64,000 bases of DNA, from contig CM066033.1 of assembly GCA_033557465.1 (NCBI GenBank), positions 1,245,843,523 through 1,245,907,522 on the forward strand. Direction: 5' to 3'. Shown here in pieces: positions 40,918 through 50,256 of this stretch; position 1 is the first letter of the stretch, and each line of letters opens with the position of its first letter. The position numbers and the translations under genes are program-made. The notes under the pieces are model-generated. The model was not told the DNA's origin. It ran no database searches and saw only the letters and a program-made list of their open reading frames with translations. This DNA comes from Ichthyophis bannanicus. Taxonomy: Eukaryota; Chordata; Amphibia; Gymnophiona; Ichthyophiidae.

Positions 40918-43437
40918 TACCCCCCTGCTTAAGTTATTACGGACTGGTGCAACTGGTGACACTTCTTCTTTACAGTCCGTAATACGGGAAAGGGCATCCG
41001 CATTTTTGTGTAACTTCCCAGCACGATGTTCCACTTGAAAATCAAATGCCTGTAAGGCCATGTACCAGCGTGTCAACCTGGCATTGTGGTTCTTCATTTG
41101 TTGCAACCACTTAAGTAGGGCATGGTCTGTAACCAGTTTGAACTTCCTCCCTGTAAGGTAAAACCTTAATGCCTCCACTGACCACTTTATAGCTAAATAT
41201 TCCTTTTCTATTGTGGAATACTTCTGTTCAGCCGGTGACAATTTCCTGCTCAGGTACATCACAGGATGCTCCTCCCCTTCATGACATTGGGATAAAACAT
41301 CTCCTAGCCCTACATCCGAGGCATCTGTTTGAACCAAGAAGGGTTTCCTGAAATCCACCCCTTTCAGTACTGGTCCAGTACACAACTTCTCTTTTAGGAG
41401 TGAAAATGCTTTTTCAGCTTCAGGAGTCCATTTCAGCTGGTTTGGGCAATTCTTCCGCAGCATATCAGTAAAAATTGCACTTTTCTCTGCAAACTGTGGT
41501 ATAAATCTGCGGTAGTATCCAATAAGTCCCAAGAAACACCTCAGCTGTTTCTTTGTTGTTGGAGGAGGAAAATTCCTGATGCTATCTTCCTTGCTCATTA
41601 GAGGTTTAATTTTCCCTCTTCCCACAAGGTGGCCTAGGTATTTTACCTCTCTATTAGCAAAGGCACACTTCTTTGGGTTCAAAGTGATTCCCGCTTGCTT
41701 CATGGAGCATAAGACTGCCCTGATTCTCTTTAGATGTTCCGCCCAAGTGTTACTATGGATTATGACATCATCCATATAGGCAAAGGTATAATTTTGATGC
41801 GGTCGAAGTACCTGGTCCACTAACCTTTGGCAGGTAGCTGCCGCTCCATGCAGTCCAAAAGGCATCCTTTTGAACTGGAAAAGGCCAACGGGGGTGCTGA
41901 ACGCAGTCTTCGGCTTCGACTCCCTGGTTAGAGGAATTTGCCAATAGCCTTTTGTCATATCAAGGGTGATTAAATATTGAGCTTGTCCAAGCTGGTCCAA
42001 CAGCTCTTCAATTTTTGGCATTGGATATGCATCAAAAACTGATATTGCGTTTACCTGCCGGAAGTCAATACAGAATCTTAAAGAGCCATCAGGCTTTGGC
42101 ACCAAGACTATGGGGCTATTCCAGGGACTCTTCGACTCCTCTATTACTCCCATGTCTAACATTTCCTGAACTTGTGCCACTACTTCCTGTCTCTTTGCTT
42201 CAGGCAAGCGGTATGGCCTTTGACAAATTAATTTCCAAAGTGGAGTTATTATCTCATGGGCAACCAAATGTGTCTCCCCAGGTATGGGAGTCAAAACATC
42301 TGGGAATTCTTTAAGCAATTTCCTTATTTCTTCCTGTTGTACCACTGTCAGGTCCTCACCTATCTGGGGTTCTGACTTTTCTTTACAGTCAGATACTTGG
42401 GGTCCCAAATCCTCCTCTTCATGCACCTCCCTTTCCCGGGCACAGGTAGCAGCTAGGCTCTTAACCCCTTTGTCTTCAGTAGAACCAAAGCCTTTGGTTC
42501 CACGCTCAGAATTTGACAAGGATGTGACTTCCTCCACAGGTGGGAAACCCAGTCTCTCACATATCAATTGAGCGATTTTGTCTCCCGTCTTTACATGGTA
42601 ATCATTCTGTCCAAAATTAAATAACAGAACTTTAAGATTGCCCCTGTAATCGGGATCAATCACTCCCGCTCCCACATCAATGAAATACTTCAGGGCTAAT
42701 CCTGATCTTGGGGCTACTCGCCCATAGCACCCAATAGGTATTTCAACTTGGAGTCCAGTGTCAACCAGGGCTCTCCCTTGGCTAGGTATGGTCACATTTT
42801 CTACACTGCACAGGTCAAACCCAGCAGCTTGAGGGGTTGCCCGCTTAGGAGCTTGGGTCTTCTCTGTGACCCTACAGTACTTCAAGATAAATATCTGCTT
42901 CTTGGTAGTTTGGTCTTCCGGAAGCTTAACCATCTTTTTAGCTGGGGACTGAGGACTTCCAAACAAAGGCCCGGGAGCTATTACCATCATACCTTCTCCC
43001 TCCTCCTTTCCTAGTCCTTTCACTAGTCCCTGCCTAAATCTTGGCCAGTCCCTTCCTAGAACCAAATCAAACGGAAGCCTAGGCACCACTGCTAAAAGAA
43101 ATTCCTCTTGTTCCCCCAGGCACTTAACCATTAGTATATTGGTGGGAGATGATGTTGCAGCACCATGAATGCATCTGATGTGAACCTGGCTTTCAGGGGT
43201 TCTAGGCACAAATCCTTCTTGGGCCTCTGTCCTCTTCCAAAGCCTCTTTGACAGCATACTCTGGTCTGCCCCAGAGTCTAACAGAGCATTTGTGGTAATT
43301 CCCTGCACATCAACCACCAAAAGGAATCCTTCTTTGGGCTGTTTTAAATCAACACCCATCAAGCTAGTGTGTATCTGGCAACCCCTTTCCACATGTCCCC
43401 ATTTTCCACATGTCCCCATTTTCCACATTTGAAACAT
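40060..43437 (-). CDS. pol: Gypsy Pol: protease, dUTPase, reverse transcriptase, RNase H, LTR-encoded basic tail
   Basis: 1,125 open codons on the minus strand. The order is: zinc-knuckle remnant (residues 10-20), aspartic protease with LLDSGAD at 52-58, dUTPase at about 195-322 with all five motifs (AGFDL, PRSGLA, GVIDPDYRG, GDKIAQLI, GTKGFGSTE), reverse transcriptase at about 395-600 with LDMTKGYWQ and YMDD at 554-557, and RNase H at about 660-800 with QTDASDVGLG and ending ADALSR. From about residue 841 the frame reads through the polypurine tract into the 3' LTR and adds a Lys/Arg/Gln/Glu-rich tail. No integrase (HHCC or DDE) is seen before or after RT. Gmr1-like elements normally have integrase between protease and RT; here that place holds dUTPase. 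The ORF has no internal stop, so it may have been functional recently. The upstream zinc knuckle and gag are frame-broken. Confidence 0.9.
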   Translation of the reverse strand: MFQMWKMGTCGKWGHVERGCQIHTSLMGVDLKQPKEGFLLVVDVQGITTNALLDSGADQSMLSKRLWKRTEAQEGFVPRTPESQVHIRCIHGAATSSPTNILMVKCLGEQEEFLLAVVPRLPFDLVLGRDWPRFRQGLVKGLGKEEGEGMMVIAPGPLFGSPQSPAKKMVKLPEDQTTKKQIFILKYCRVTEKTQAPKRATPQAAGFDLCSVENVTIPSQGRALVDTGLQVEIPIGCYGRVAPRSGLALKYFIDVGAGVIDPDYRGNLKVLLFNFGQNDYHVKTGDKIAQLICERLGFPPVEEVTSLSNSERGTKGFGSTEDKGVKSLAATCAREREVHEEEDLGPQVSDCKEKSEPQIGEDLTVVQQEEIRKLLKEFPDVLTPIPGETHLVAHEIITPLWKLICQRPYRLPEAKRQEVVAQVQEMLDMGVIEESKSPWNSPIVLVPKPDGSLRFCIDFRQVNAISVFDAYPMPKIEELLDQLGQAQYLITLDMTKGYWQIPLTRESKPKTAFSTPVGLFQFKRMPFGLHGAAATCQRLVDQVLRPHQNYTFAYMDDVIIHSNTWAEHLKRIRAVLCSMKQAGITLNPKKCAFANREVKYLGHLVGRGKIKPLMSKEDSIRNFPPPTTKKQLRCFLGLIGYYRRFIPQFAEKSAIFTDMLRKNCPNQLKWTPEAEKAFSLLKEKLCTGPVLKGVDFRKPFLVQTDASDVGLGDVLSQCHEGEEHPVMYLSRKLSPAEQKYSTIEKEYLAIKWSVEALRFYLTGRKFKLVTDHALLKWLQQMKNHNARLTRWYMALQAFDFQVEHRAGKLHKNADALSRITDCKEEVSPVAPVRNNLSRGVCDKEAYHSSGGSYKRGELALNKQPVFDGRNTKTECFHKRLPVPECTRFQTASRRAEVGKCVFNQESYEVIPNHSSPGAGLDSAHLGCARVECPSKHFKSKGYSTQRQHKEIGNRENKEHREKQKLQIQKQKPLEKEERGLQQQKQCRRKRKTSWRSKGGAHSSTCDRSDSRGKHTPLDWRKPEEWGYRARNSQTALLKETAAFGRGPKTGARRYVKRDPVSRDLDWKAGHKSWTTYWPGYLERKPNSKGITGMNFDLCPSSSSGRQQGNKYYPESDQLRNSSVRP
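40783..40801 (-). promoter_or_regulatory. ZNF143/STAF-like motif in 3' LTR
   Basis: The minus strand reads ACTACCAGTCCCAGAATGC, close to the known ZNF143 (STAF) site consensus ACTACAATTCCCAGAATGC. It lies about 115 bp into the LTR, where an upstream promoter element would sit. The same site is in the 5' LTR. Confidence 0.55.
40918..40931 (-). other. Polypurine tract
   Basis: On the minus strand, AAGCAGGGGGGTA directly precedes the 3' LTR start TGTGACAAGG. This is the expected primer for plus-strand DNA synthesis. It is translated as part of pol. Confidence 0.8.
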
Positions 43438-43438
43438 T

Positions 43439-44270
43439 TCTTTTTACTCCACTTTGTAATCTGGGTTGGCACAGAACAATTATTCACAGAAACATTTTTA
43501 ACCATTTTCTTTTCTGATACAGCACAGCTTGCCTCAGCACCCACCTTCAGAGGGCTACCCATTCTATGGCAAGCCTGCGTGGCTTCCATGAATCTCTCTG
43601 CTAGCATGGTTGCCTCTCCAAGGTTCTGGCAATTTTGCTGTATAACGAAAGTGTGCAAATCTTTAGGCACAGCAGACATAAATTGTTCAAGCATAATAAT
43701 GTCTAATAACATTTCCACCGTCTTTCCCCCAGGCTCCAACCATTTTACAGCCAATTCTCTGACTCAGAGCCCTGGGTGTTTCACCCACTCTTAATGCAGT
43801 AGCTCTAAACATTCGCCTATACTCTGAAATAGACAACCCTAGGCGATCTCTTATAGCAGCCTTTACATCTCTATAATTCAAAGCTTGAGCTGCTGGCATT
43901 GCCCTATAAGCTGCAAGCGCCTCCCCAGTTAATGAGGCTGCCAGCCTTACTGCCCACTGGGTCTCTGGCCATGCTAATGCTTGTGCCACTCTCTCAAAAG
44001 ATTCAAGGAAATCATCAACATTATCATCTGGAGTCAGCTTCCCAAAACTAAATGCCCCAATTCCCTGATTGAGTCCCACATTGTCCACATGTGGTATACC
44101 AGTTGTTACTGCTGGTCTTTGGTTATGAAGAGCAATTAAGGCTTCCACCAGATCAAGCACTGGCTTCTGCTGGTCCCTTAGTGCTTTGATTGCAATGTCC
44201 TGAGCCTGCTGCGCTAGCTCCTGTTGCCTGCTAAACTGGGCTGCCATCCAGCTGGCCAGTTCCCTTGGAT
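43439..44270 (-). pseudogene. gag: Gypsy Gag with SCAN-like capsid, frameshifted
   Basis: On the minus strand, ATG at about 44272 (MDPRELASWMAAQF) opens a gag with an N-terminal coiled-coil-like segment. The capsid region follows: DDFLESFERVAQALAWPETQWA, LTGEALAAYRAM and LSISEYRRMFRA, which resembles the SCAN domain, known to derive from Gmr1-like Gypsy gag. At about 43750 the frame shifts and continues as VKWLEPGGKTVEMLLDII, EQFMSAVPKDL and CFKCGKWGHVE, a CCHC knuckle. A 17-bp tandem duplication (ACATGTCCCCATTTTCC) at about 43390-43425 disrupts the knuckle and the junction with pol. Confidence 0.85.
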
Positions 44271-44601
44271 CCATCTTGTATCCCTGCAAGAAAACAAAAG
44301 AAAAAAAAACACAGAGCAGCACCCTCCAAACAGGTGTTTTTCTCCTATTTTTTTTTTTAATTACCCCGTGACTTACTCCCATCCACCACTAGACATGCCC
44401 AGGTACTTATTACCTTATGCCAGTGATGAATCCAGCGTACACAGGGTCATTTCCTCCTTGGAACAGCTCCTGGAACAGCCACCGTTTTCCTCCAAAGTGT
44501 TGTTAAGGGAAAAATCCACTTCCAGCTTTTGTCTTGAACTTTTTTTCTGTCACGTTTCAGTTGTAATCCTTATAAATCCTGTAAATCCTTTGTGTAAAAG
44601 C

Positions 44602-44621
44602 AATCCGAACTACTACACCAC
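44602..44621 (-). other. Gypsy primer binding site
   Basis: On the minus strand, TGGTGTAGTAGTTCGGATTG lies one base inside the 5' LTR. It begins with TGG, as required to pair with a tRNA 3' CCA. I could not name the tRNA. Confidence 0.6.
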
Positions 44622-45262
44622 TGTAAACGGGGGTGCTGGTCGTGAAAGTCCAGTCTTGGCAAAGGCAAAATATTATTATGACTTGCAAAGGATTGTGGGG
44701 GTTTCAGTTCATTCATACCAGATTCAGCCGTTCACAAAATAATGAGTTGTGATGCTCAAGTGTAAGCAAAGAAAAACAGATTTTATTCATGGGGTTAATT
44801 CTCCCACACAGATTTACTTGGTAACACAAAAGGACACTTGCTTCAAGTATTGTACTCAGGAAAAACAAAGCCTGATATAAGGTAACTGAACTTCTTAAGC
44901 AATAAATCAATAAAGACCTTGATGGGAAACAGAAAAGGTCTTTTTGATGGCTCCTGCTAATGTCCTTCTTAGCAGTGCTTCAAAAGGCAAAAACAAACCC
45001 AAAAGTAGGAAAAAAACTGTTCTTTATCAAGGATAACTTTCTTCTATTCACACACACAAGGAAGAAGTTTCCTTCTAGAGCTCACATGCACTAGTGCCTG
45101 GCTCAATTACAAATAATTAGCCAGCTGCAAACCCCTTTGCTGGTTCACTCTCTCTACGTGGCTCAATCCTACCCTAAAGCTTTCTTGCAGAGACTTTTCT
45201 GGGTAGATAAAAGAACAAGTTACAGCTCCTTTTGGTGGTTGTTATATTAATGAGAAACTACT

Positions 45263-46162
45263 TTAAAACAGCAGCCTAGACAGAGAGCAATCCATGTATT
45301 CCAATTGATCATTTGCTATATCTCCTTCTTTCTCAAATATCATGGAATCAGTATCATGGTCTGGCTCAGAGGAATTCCTTAATTGATCACTCTTAGGATA
45401 ATATTTGTTTCCCTGCTGTTTTCCTGATGAAGAGCTAGGGCATAGATCAAAGTTCATACCTGTGATCCCCTTGCTGTTAGGTTTCCTCTCCAGGTATCCT
45501 GGCCAGTAAGTAGTCCAGTTTTTATGTCCAGCCTTCCAATCAAGATCCCTGGACACTGGGTCTCTCTTCACATACCTTCTTGCACCGGTCTTAGGGCCCC
45601 TTCCAAATGCATCCGTCTCCTTCAAAGGTACCGTCTGGGAATTCCTGGCTCTATAACCCCACTCCTCTGGCTTCCTCCAGTCCAATGGAGTATGCTTGCC
45701 TCTGGAATCACTCCTATCACACGTACTGCTGTGGGCTCCTCCTTTAGACCTCCAAGATGTCTTTCTCTTCCTTCTGCATTGCTTCTGCTGTTGTAGTCCT
45801 CTCCCTTCTTTCTCCAATGGCTTCTCTTTCTGGATCTGCAGCTTCTGCTTCTCCCTGTGCTCCTTATTCTCTCTGTTCCCGATCTCCTTGTGCTGTCTCT
45901 GGGTAGAATATCCTTTACTTTTAAAGTGCTTAGAGGGACACTCCACCCTAGCACAGCCCAGGTGTGCTGAATCAAGCCCTGCCCCTGGAGATGAGTGATT
46001 GGGGATTACCTCATAGCTCTCCTGATTGAACACACATTTCCCCACTTCAGCTCTTCTAGAGGCTGTTTGAAACCTGGTGCATTCTGGGACTGGTAGTCTT
46101 TTATGAAAACATTCTGTTTTAGTATTTCTACCATCAAAGACAGGTTGCTTGTTCAGAGCCAA
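45263..46162 (-). CDS. LTR-encoded basic protein ORF (unknown)
   Basis: A 299-codon open frame inside the 5' LTR, homologous to the pol tail in the 3' LTR. Composition is Lys/Arg/Gln/Glu-rich in the middle (KEIGNRENKEHREKQKLQIQ, QQQKQCRRKRKTSW). The two LTR copies diverge at the C-terminus because of a 2-bp indel near 45365, so the tail here is longer. No signal peptide, membrane segment or known domain is visible. It may be a separate accessory protein, a C-terminal pol extension, or a by-product of LTR base composition. Confidence 0.5.
   Translation of the reverse strand: MALNKQPVFDGRNTKTECFHKRLPVPECTRFQTASRRAEVGKCVFNQESYEVIPNHSSPGAGLDSAHLGCARVECPSKHFKSKGYSTQRQHKEIGNRENKEHREKQKLQIQKEKPLEKEGRGLQQQKQCRRKRKTSWRSKGGAHSSTCDRSDSRGKHTPLDWRKPEEWGYRARNSQTVPLKETDAFGRGPKTGARRYVKRDPVSRDLDWKAGHKNWTTYWPGYLERKPNSKGITGMNFDLCPSSSSGKQQGNKYYPKSDQLRNSSEPDHDTDSMIFEKEGDIANDQLEYMDCSLSRLLF
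46079..46097 (-). promoter_or_regulatory. ZNF143/STAF-like motif in 5' LTR
   Basis: Same motif as at 40783-40801. In this LTR it could contribute to the element promoter. A TATAAAAG box on the minus strand lies nearby (about 46172-46179), closer to the LTR start. Confidence 0.5.
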
Positions 46163-46213
46163 TTCACCTCTTTTATAGCTCCCTCCTGAACTATGATAAG
46201 CTTCCTTATCACA

Positions 46214-46850
46214 AGCTACAAGACAGTTCTTGTCCAGACGGACAATCAGGTAGCCATGTTCTATGTGAACAAACAGGGTGGAACAGGCTCTCAGGCGTTG
46301 TGCAACGAAGCTCTATGCCTCTGGTCCTTCACAAGAGGCATTCAGATTCATCTACTAGCGATGTATCTTCCAGGCATACACAATTTTCTGGCAGACAAGC
46401 TCACTCGAGTACTGCTGCCACACGAGTGGTCTCGTCATTCGCAGCAAATTGCTCGAACCTTTCGAATCTGGGGAACTCCAGATATATAGACCTGTTTGCA
46501 AGTCCTCAGAATGCCAAACTTCCCTGATTCTGTTCCAGAATTCTGGCTCAGAACAGTCAGGCAATGGTTGCTTTCCACCTCCACTGGGGTCAAGACTTCC
46601 TCTAAGCCTACCCACCCATTCTCCTCATCCCCAAGACTCTGTTCAAGCTTCAGAGAGACAGGGGCCATATGATCTTCATAGCCCCACGTTGGCCACGACA
46701 GACGTGGTATCCACTGCTTCTGCGTCTCTCTCAAGCCAGGCCTCTGGACTTGGGATGTGCTCCAGTTCTTCTTTCCCAGGAGGACGGGATGCTTTTGCAC
46801 CCGAATCCTCAGTCCTTACACCTGATGGCGTGGCTGCTGAAAGTTTAGGG
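46214..46850 (+). pseudogene. DIRS RNase H end and methyltransferase-like region (DIRS-III)
   Basis: VLVQTDNQVAMFYVNKQGGT (about 46232-46285), MYLPGIHNFLADKLTRVLLP and RTFRIWGTPDI, then TAG at about 46487. The methyltransferase-like block (SPQNAKLP..., TLFKLQRDRGHMIFIAPRWP) is spread over two frames. Confidence 0.82.
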
Positions 46851-47892
46851 TTTCAGGATATCAACCTCTCTCAACAGGTTAAGGATATCCTTTTAGTCTC
46901 TAGGAAACCTTCCACAAGGCGTACCTATGCCTTTAAGTAGAGAAGGTTCTCTATCTGGTATTCAGAAAAGGAACTTAATCCTTTTTCAGTTCCAGTGGAA
47001 GGGGGGTGCGTTACTAGAGTATCTCCTCCACCTATCATTCTCTGGTCTTAAGGCTAATTCAGTAAGGGTCCACTTCAGTACCATTGCGGATTTCCACAAG
47101 CCCTTGGATGGACAACCTATCCCCTCTCAACCGCTTGTAGCACGGTTTATGAGAGGCCTACTCTTGACTAGACCTCCCATGAAGCCACCACCCATGGCAT
47201 TGGGGTTTAAATCTTGTCCTTGGGCAGCTTATGAAGCCACCCTTTGAACTCTTAGCCACTACATCTCTTAAGTTTCTTTCTTGGAAGGTAATCTTCCTCA
47301 TTACCCTCACTTCTGCCAGATGCATTAGTGAGCTACAAGCTTTAGTGGCTGATCCTCCTTATACAAGGTTCCACCATGATAAAGTAGTCCTTAGGACTCA
47401 TCCTCACTTTATGCCAAAGGTGGTTTCGCCTTTTCATTTGAACCAGTTGGTTTACCTTCTTGTCTTCTTCCCTAGCCTCACACCTCTAGTGTAGAAAGGA
47501 ATCTTCATACTCTGGAGTATAAAAGAGCTTTAGCTTTTTACCTTCAGAGGACTAAGCAACATAGAAAGGCTTCACAGCTTTTTGTTGCCTTTGACTCCAG
47601 TCACCTGGGCCTAACAGTTTCCAAGAGAACTCTCTCTAAGTGGATTGCAGACTGCATATCTTTTACCTATGAGAGTAAGGGACTTTCTCTCGAAGGTCAT
47701 GTCACAGCTCACAATGTGAGAGCAATGGCCACCTCTATGGCTAACCTTCACTCGGTGTCGATTGACGACATTTGCAAAGCAGCCACTTGGTCTTCGGTAC
47801 ACACCTTTGCAGCCCATTACTGCTTGGGCAAGGACTCCCATCGGGATGCCTCGTTTGGCCAGGCTGTTCTACAGCATCTCTTTCAGACTTAG
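46840..47892 (+). pseudogene. DIRS tyrosine recombinase (DIRS-III)
   Basis: Starts with LSQQVKDILLVSRKPSTRRT and a stop after AFK at about 46938. Next are YLLHLSFSGLKANSVRVHFS, a shift near 47230, then box I as SARCISELQAL (about 47306), where the catalytic arginine is cysteine. Later parts have KRTLSKWIADCISF, an HNVR pair and HYCLGKDSHRDASFGQAVL. It is inactive. Confidence 0.85.
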
Positions 47893-48014
47893 GACAACTC
47901 CTACCCGCCATCCCGGGTTTCGATGCCAGAGATCCTTGGGAGGAAGCATGACCCACCTCAGCCTGGGTTTCACAGCTTCTGGGGTCATCTCCCTGGCATC
48001 TCTAAGCTTGGTAG

Positions 48015-48120
48015 TCCCCATATGTGAAGACTACATTCCTGCTTGTTCCTGGAGATAGCGTAGTTACTCACCTGTAACGGGTGATCTCCGGGAACAGCAG
48101 GAATTGATTCTTCACAACCC
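48015..48120 (+). repeat. DIRS-III internal complementary region
   Basis: CCCATATGTGAAGACTACAT...CTTGTTCCTGGAGATAGCGT, then AGTTACTCACCTGTAACGGG and a CAGCAGGAATTGATTCTTCAC stretch. Confidence 0.85.
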
Positions 48121-48189
48121 ACCCACATCCCCTAGGAGTTATATCTCTAGCTCTCTCTCTCTTTCCTTCTCTTCTTTGTCTCAACTACA

Positions 48190-48376
48190 AAACCAACTGA
48201 AGAGGGAGAGTTGGGAAGGCAGCAGCACAGACGCAGTGGGATGCTCCCAAAAGCTTTCCTATAGGACGCTGGGGAGCGTTCCCACGCGGGCTCTGTCGGT
48301 GCCGATGATACCCATATGTGAAGACTCAATTCCTGCTGTTCCCGTAGATCACCTGTTACAGGTGAGTAACTATGCT
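48190..48376 (+). repeat. DIRS-III right inverted terminal repeat
   Basis: The family-2 right end, with outer extension CACCTGTTACAGGTGAGTAA at 48350-48369. It pairs with the partial left end at 19291-19390. Confidence 0.87.
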
Positions 48377-48679
48377 TTATGTCCAGATTAATCAGATATA
48401 TGGTATGAATCAATAAGATTGCATCTCATGTGTGTTATTTGTAACTTCTTATTGTTTGTTTATTTATTTATTTATTTACATTCTCTTATATACCGCGCTA
48501 TTCTACATTAGTGTGGTTTACATTGAACTGAAATTATCACTTTGTTCTGGAAATTTGCAGTATGAATGGTTACGTGCCAAGAATAAGACTTGAAATAAAA
48601 TCAAATAATTCTGGAAACCAGAAACTCAGTCAAATAGACAATATTTTATTGTAATTACTATAGTTAGTGTACCTATCAT
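48377..48679. other. Spacer with minus-strand L2-like tail
   Basis: Between DIRS-III and DIRS-VII. It holds a (TTTA)n run (about 48460-48480) followed by an ATACCGCGCTATTCTACATTAG stretch and GTGGTTTACATTGAA, the reverse complement of an L2-like LINE tail. The rest is unassigned. Confidence 0.6.
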
Positions 48680-48681
48680 TT

Positions 48682-48842
48682 CTCCAGGACCAAGCAGAAA
48701 GTCAGTCCTCACATATGGGTGACGACGGCGCCGACGGAGCCCCCGTGCGGAGCATTTCCCCAGCTTTCAAAGAAAGCCTTTGGGAATGCAGCACGTATGC
48801 GCGGTCCCCTTCCCGCCCAAGGATACCATCTTGCTCAGTCTT
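48682..48842 (+). repeat. DIRS-VII left inverted terminal repeat
   Basis: CTCCAGGACCAAGCAGAAAG and the next ~150 bp, inverse of 55165-55320. Confidence 0.88.
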
Positions 48843-49089
48843 CTTTTTTCCGCGGAGCCCGACGGATGTATTTTCGTTTCACCCGAGGAAAAAATCAATT
48901 TTATTCTGCGTGAACCTGTTTTTCTTCGGTTCGACGCTGGTTTCCCTTTGCTGCCTGGGCCTGATACATCGGTATCGAGCCCGGACCTCTTTTTTCGGTT
49001 TTTGTCCTTAGTGACTAGCGTACGCGCCATTTTTTCTGTTTTCACTTGCAGCCCTGTCTTTTGACCTCGCAGGGGCCCTTTTTCCCCCA

Positions 49090-49334
49090 ATGGCTGCCAG
49101 CGGGATTAAAAAGTGTGATCGATGTAAGAAACTCATGTCTCTCACCAACACACATGACTGCTGCCTCCGGTGCCTCGGACCCGATCATGACCCGATGATC
49201 TGTGGTCCATGTGGGAAAATGTCCTCTAAGGCGTTAAGGAGTCGGCAGCACCAAAAGGAAAGAATCTTCTCTGACTCCACATCCAGTCGGGCCCGGACCT
49301 CGTCAGAGGCCTCGACATCTCGGGACTCCGGCCC
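49090..49334 (+). pseudogene. DIRS gag-like protein, N-terminal part (DIRS-VII)
   Basis: The ATG at 49090 (MAASGIKKCDRCKKLMSLTN) begins the zinc-cluster domain, open to 49334, where the solo LTR interrupts it after SRDSG. It continues at 50257. Confidence 0.85.
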
Positions 49335-50256
49335 TGTCTTACTTCAACAAAGGCTAACACCTTGTAATGAAGACGTGCAGTTTATTTACAAACAAAGTAA
49401 GGAAACATTTAGAAAGACAAGTAATTCTCTTAGTTACACATGAGTAGTTAGAAAAGATAACTAGAATGCACACTTAATTACAAATTGTCTTACTTCAACA
49501 AAGGCTAACACCTTGTAATGAAGACGTGCAGTTTATTTACAAACAAAGTAAGGAAACATTTAGAAAGACAAGTAATTCTCTTAGTTACACATGAGTAGTT
49601 AGAAAAGATAACTAGAATGCACACTTAATTACAGTACTGAAAGAATTATGAGAGAATGCAGCTATGTACAAAGAATATACTTCACCAAACTTGTCATAAG
49701 CCCTTTACACATCAGCTGGGAGCGCTCAGCGAGAGGAACTGATGACAGTCTAGGATACTTCATGCTTGGCCAAGCAGATCTACGCTCTGTCTGTTCTGGA
49801 TATTTTCTGTACTTATATGTTGCAGCCAGCTCTCACCCATGAGCTTCTCTCCACCCCATCCACCTTTTTTGCTTCGGTTTCCGGGCAGGCTTTTGATTAC
49901 CCCCCTTGGTGTTAGAAGCTCAAACTTACACAGTCAGACATGGTCAGACATCTGAGAATGCTCAAAGGACACATCCTCCATGGCCTAAGTGTTCTTTTGT
50001 TATCATTAATGGGTCTCTGTCAAGGGAGACACCCAAAAGCATCTCAAAGCTTTTACATTATAATTGATGAATTCTTATCCTGTCCAAGAGAATTGTTCAA
50101 AGGCCAAGGGAAGAATTCTGTCTCCCTCTCTGATCTCTTAACACTCCCCAGGCTAGATGTGCAAAAATCTCTCATCTCTGGAGCAAGTTGGCTCAGATAA
50201 AGTACAATATCCTTTGCTGATCCAAAAATCCATATAAATCTTTAATTAGTAATACA
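49335..50256 (-). mobile_element. Solo LTR with 5-bp target duplication
   Basis: 922 bp starting TGTCTTAC and ending AATACA, flanked by GGCCC at 49330-49334 and 50257-50261. TG...CA ends and a 5-bp duplication indicate an LTR retroelement or retrovirus, left as a solo LTR by recombination. A plus-strand TTTATT at about 49381 would be a polyadenylation signal on the minus strand, suggesting minus orientation. The first 151 bp are tandemly duplicated (49335-49485 and 49486-49636). No coding part. Confidence 0.75.

Larger units (their letters stand above)
39326..46213 (-). mobile_element. Complete Ty3/Gypsy LTR retrotransposon with dUTPase
   Basis: 6,888 bp on the minus strand. 5' LTR 44622-46213, primer site 44602-44621, gag 44382-43439 (broken), pol from 43437, polypurine tract 40918-40931, 3' LTR 39326-40917. 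The LTRs are each 1,592 bp, start TGTGA and end GTTTACA on the element strand. They differ by a few tens of positions, so the insertion is fairly recent compared with the DIRS host. The gag has a SCAN-related capsid, which points to the Gmr1-like branch of vertebrate Gypsy elements. No integrase is recognisable. Confidence 0.93.
44622..46213 (-). repeat. Gypsy 5' LTR
   Basis: Same length as the 3' LTR (1,592 bp) and nearly identical. It begins TGTGATAAGG at 46213 and ends GTTTACA at 44622 on the element strand. Confidence 0.93.
46214..48376 (+). mobile_element. DIRS-III, segment 4 of 4
   Basis: It resumes at AGCTACAAGACAG with the end of RNase H, then the methyltransferase-like region, recombinase, internal complementary region and right terminal repeat. 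It ends at 48376. The mutated state (many stops) is consistent with its being the oldest DIRS of the stack. Confidence 0.9.

Noticed and set aside
49335..49636. CRISPR-like direct repeat
   Set aside because: Only two long adjacent units, no spacers, within an LTR of a eukaryotic genome.
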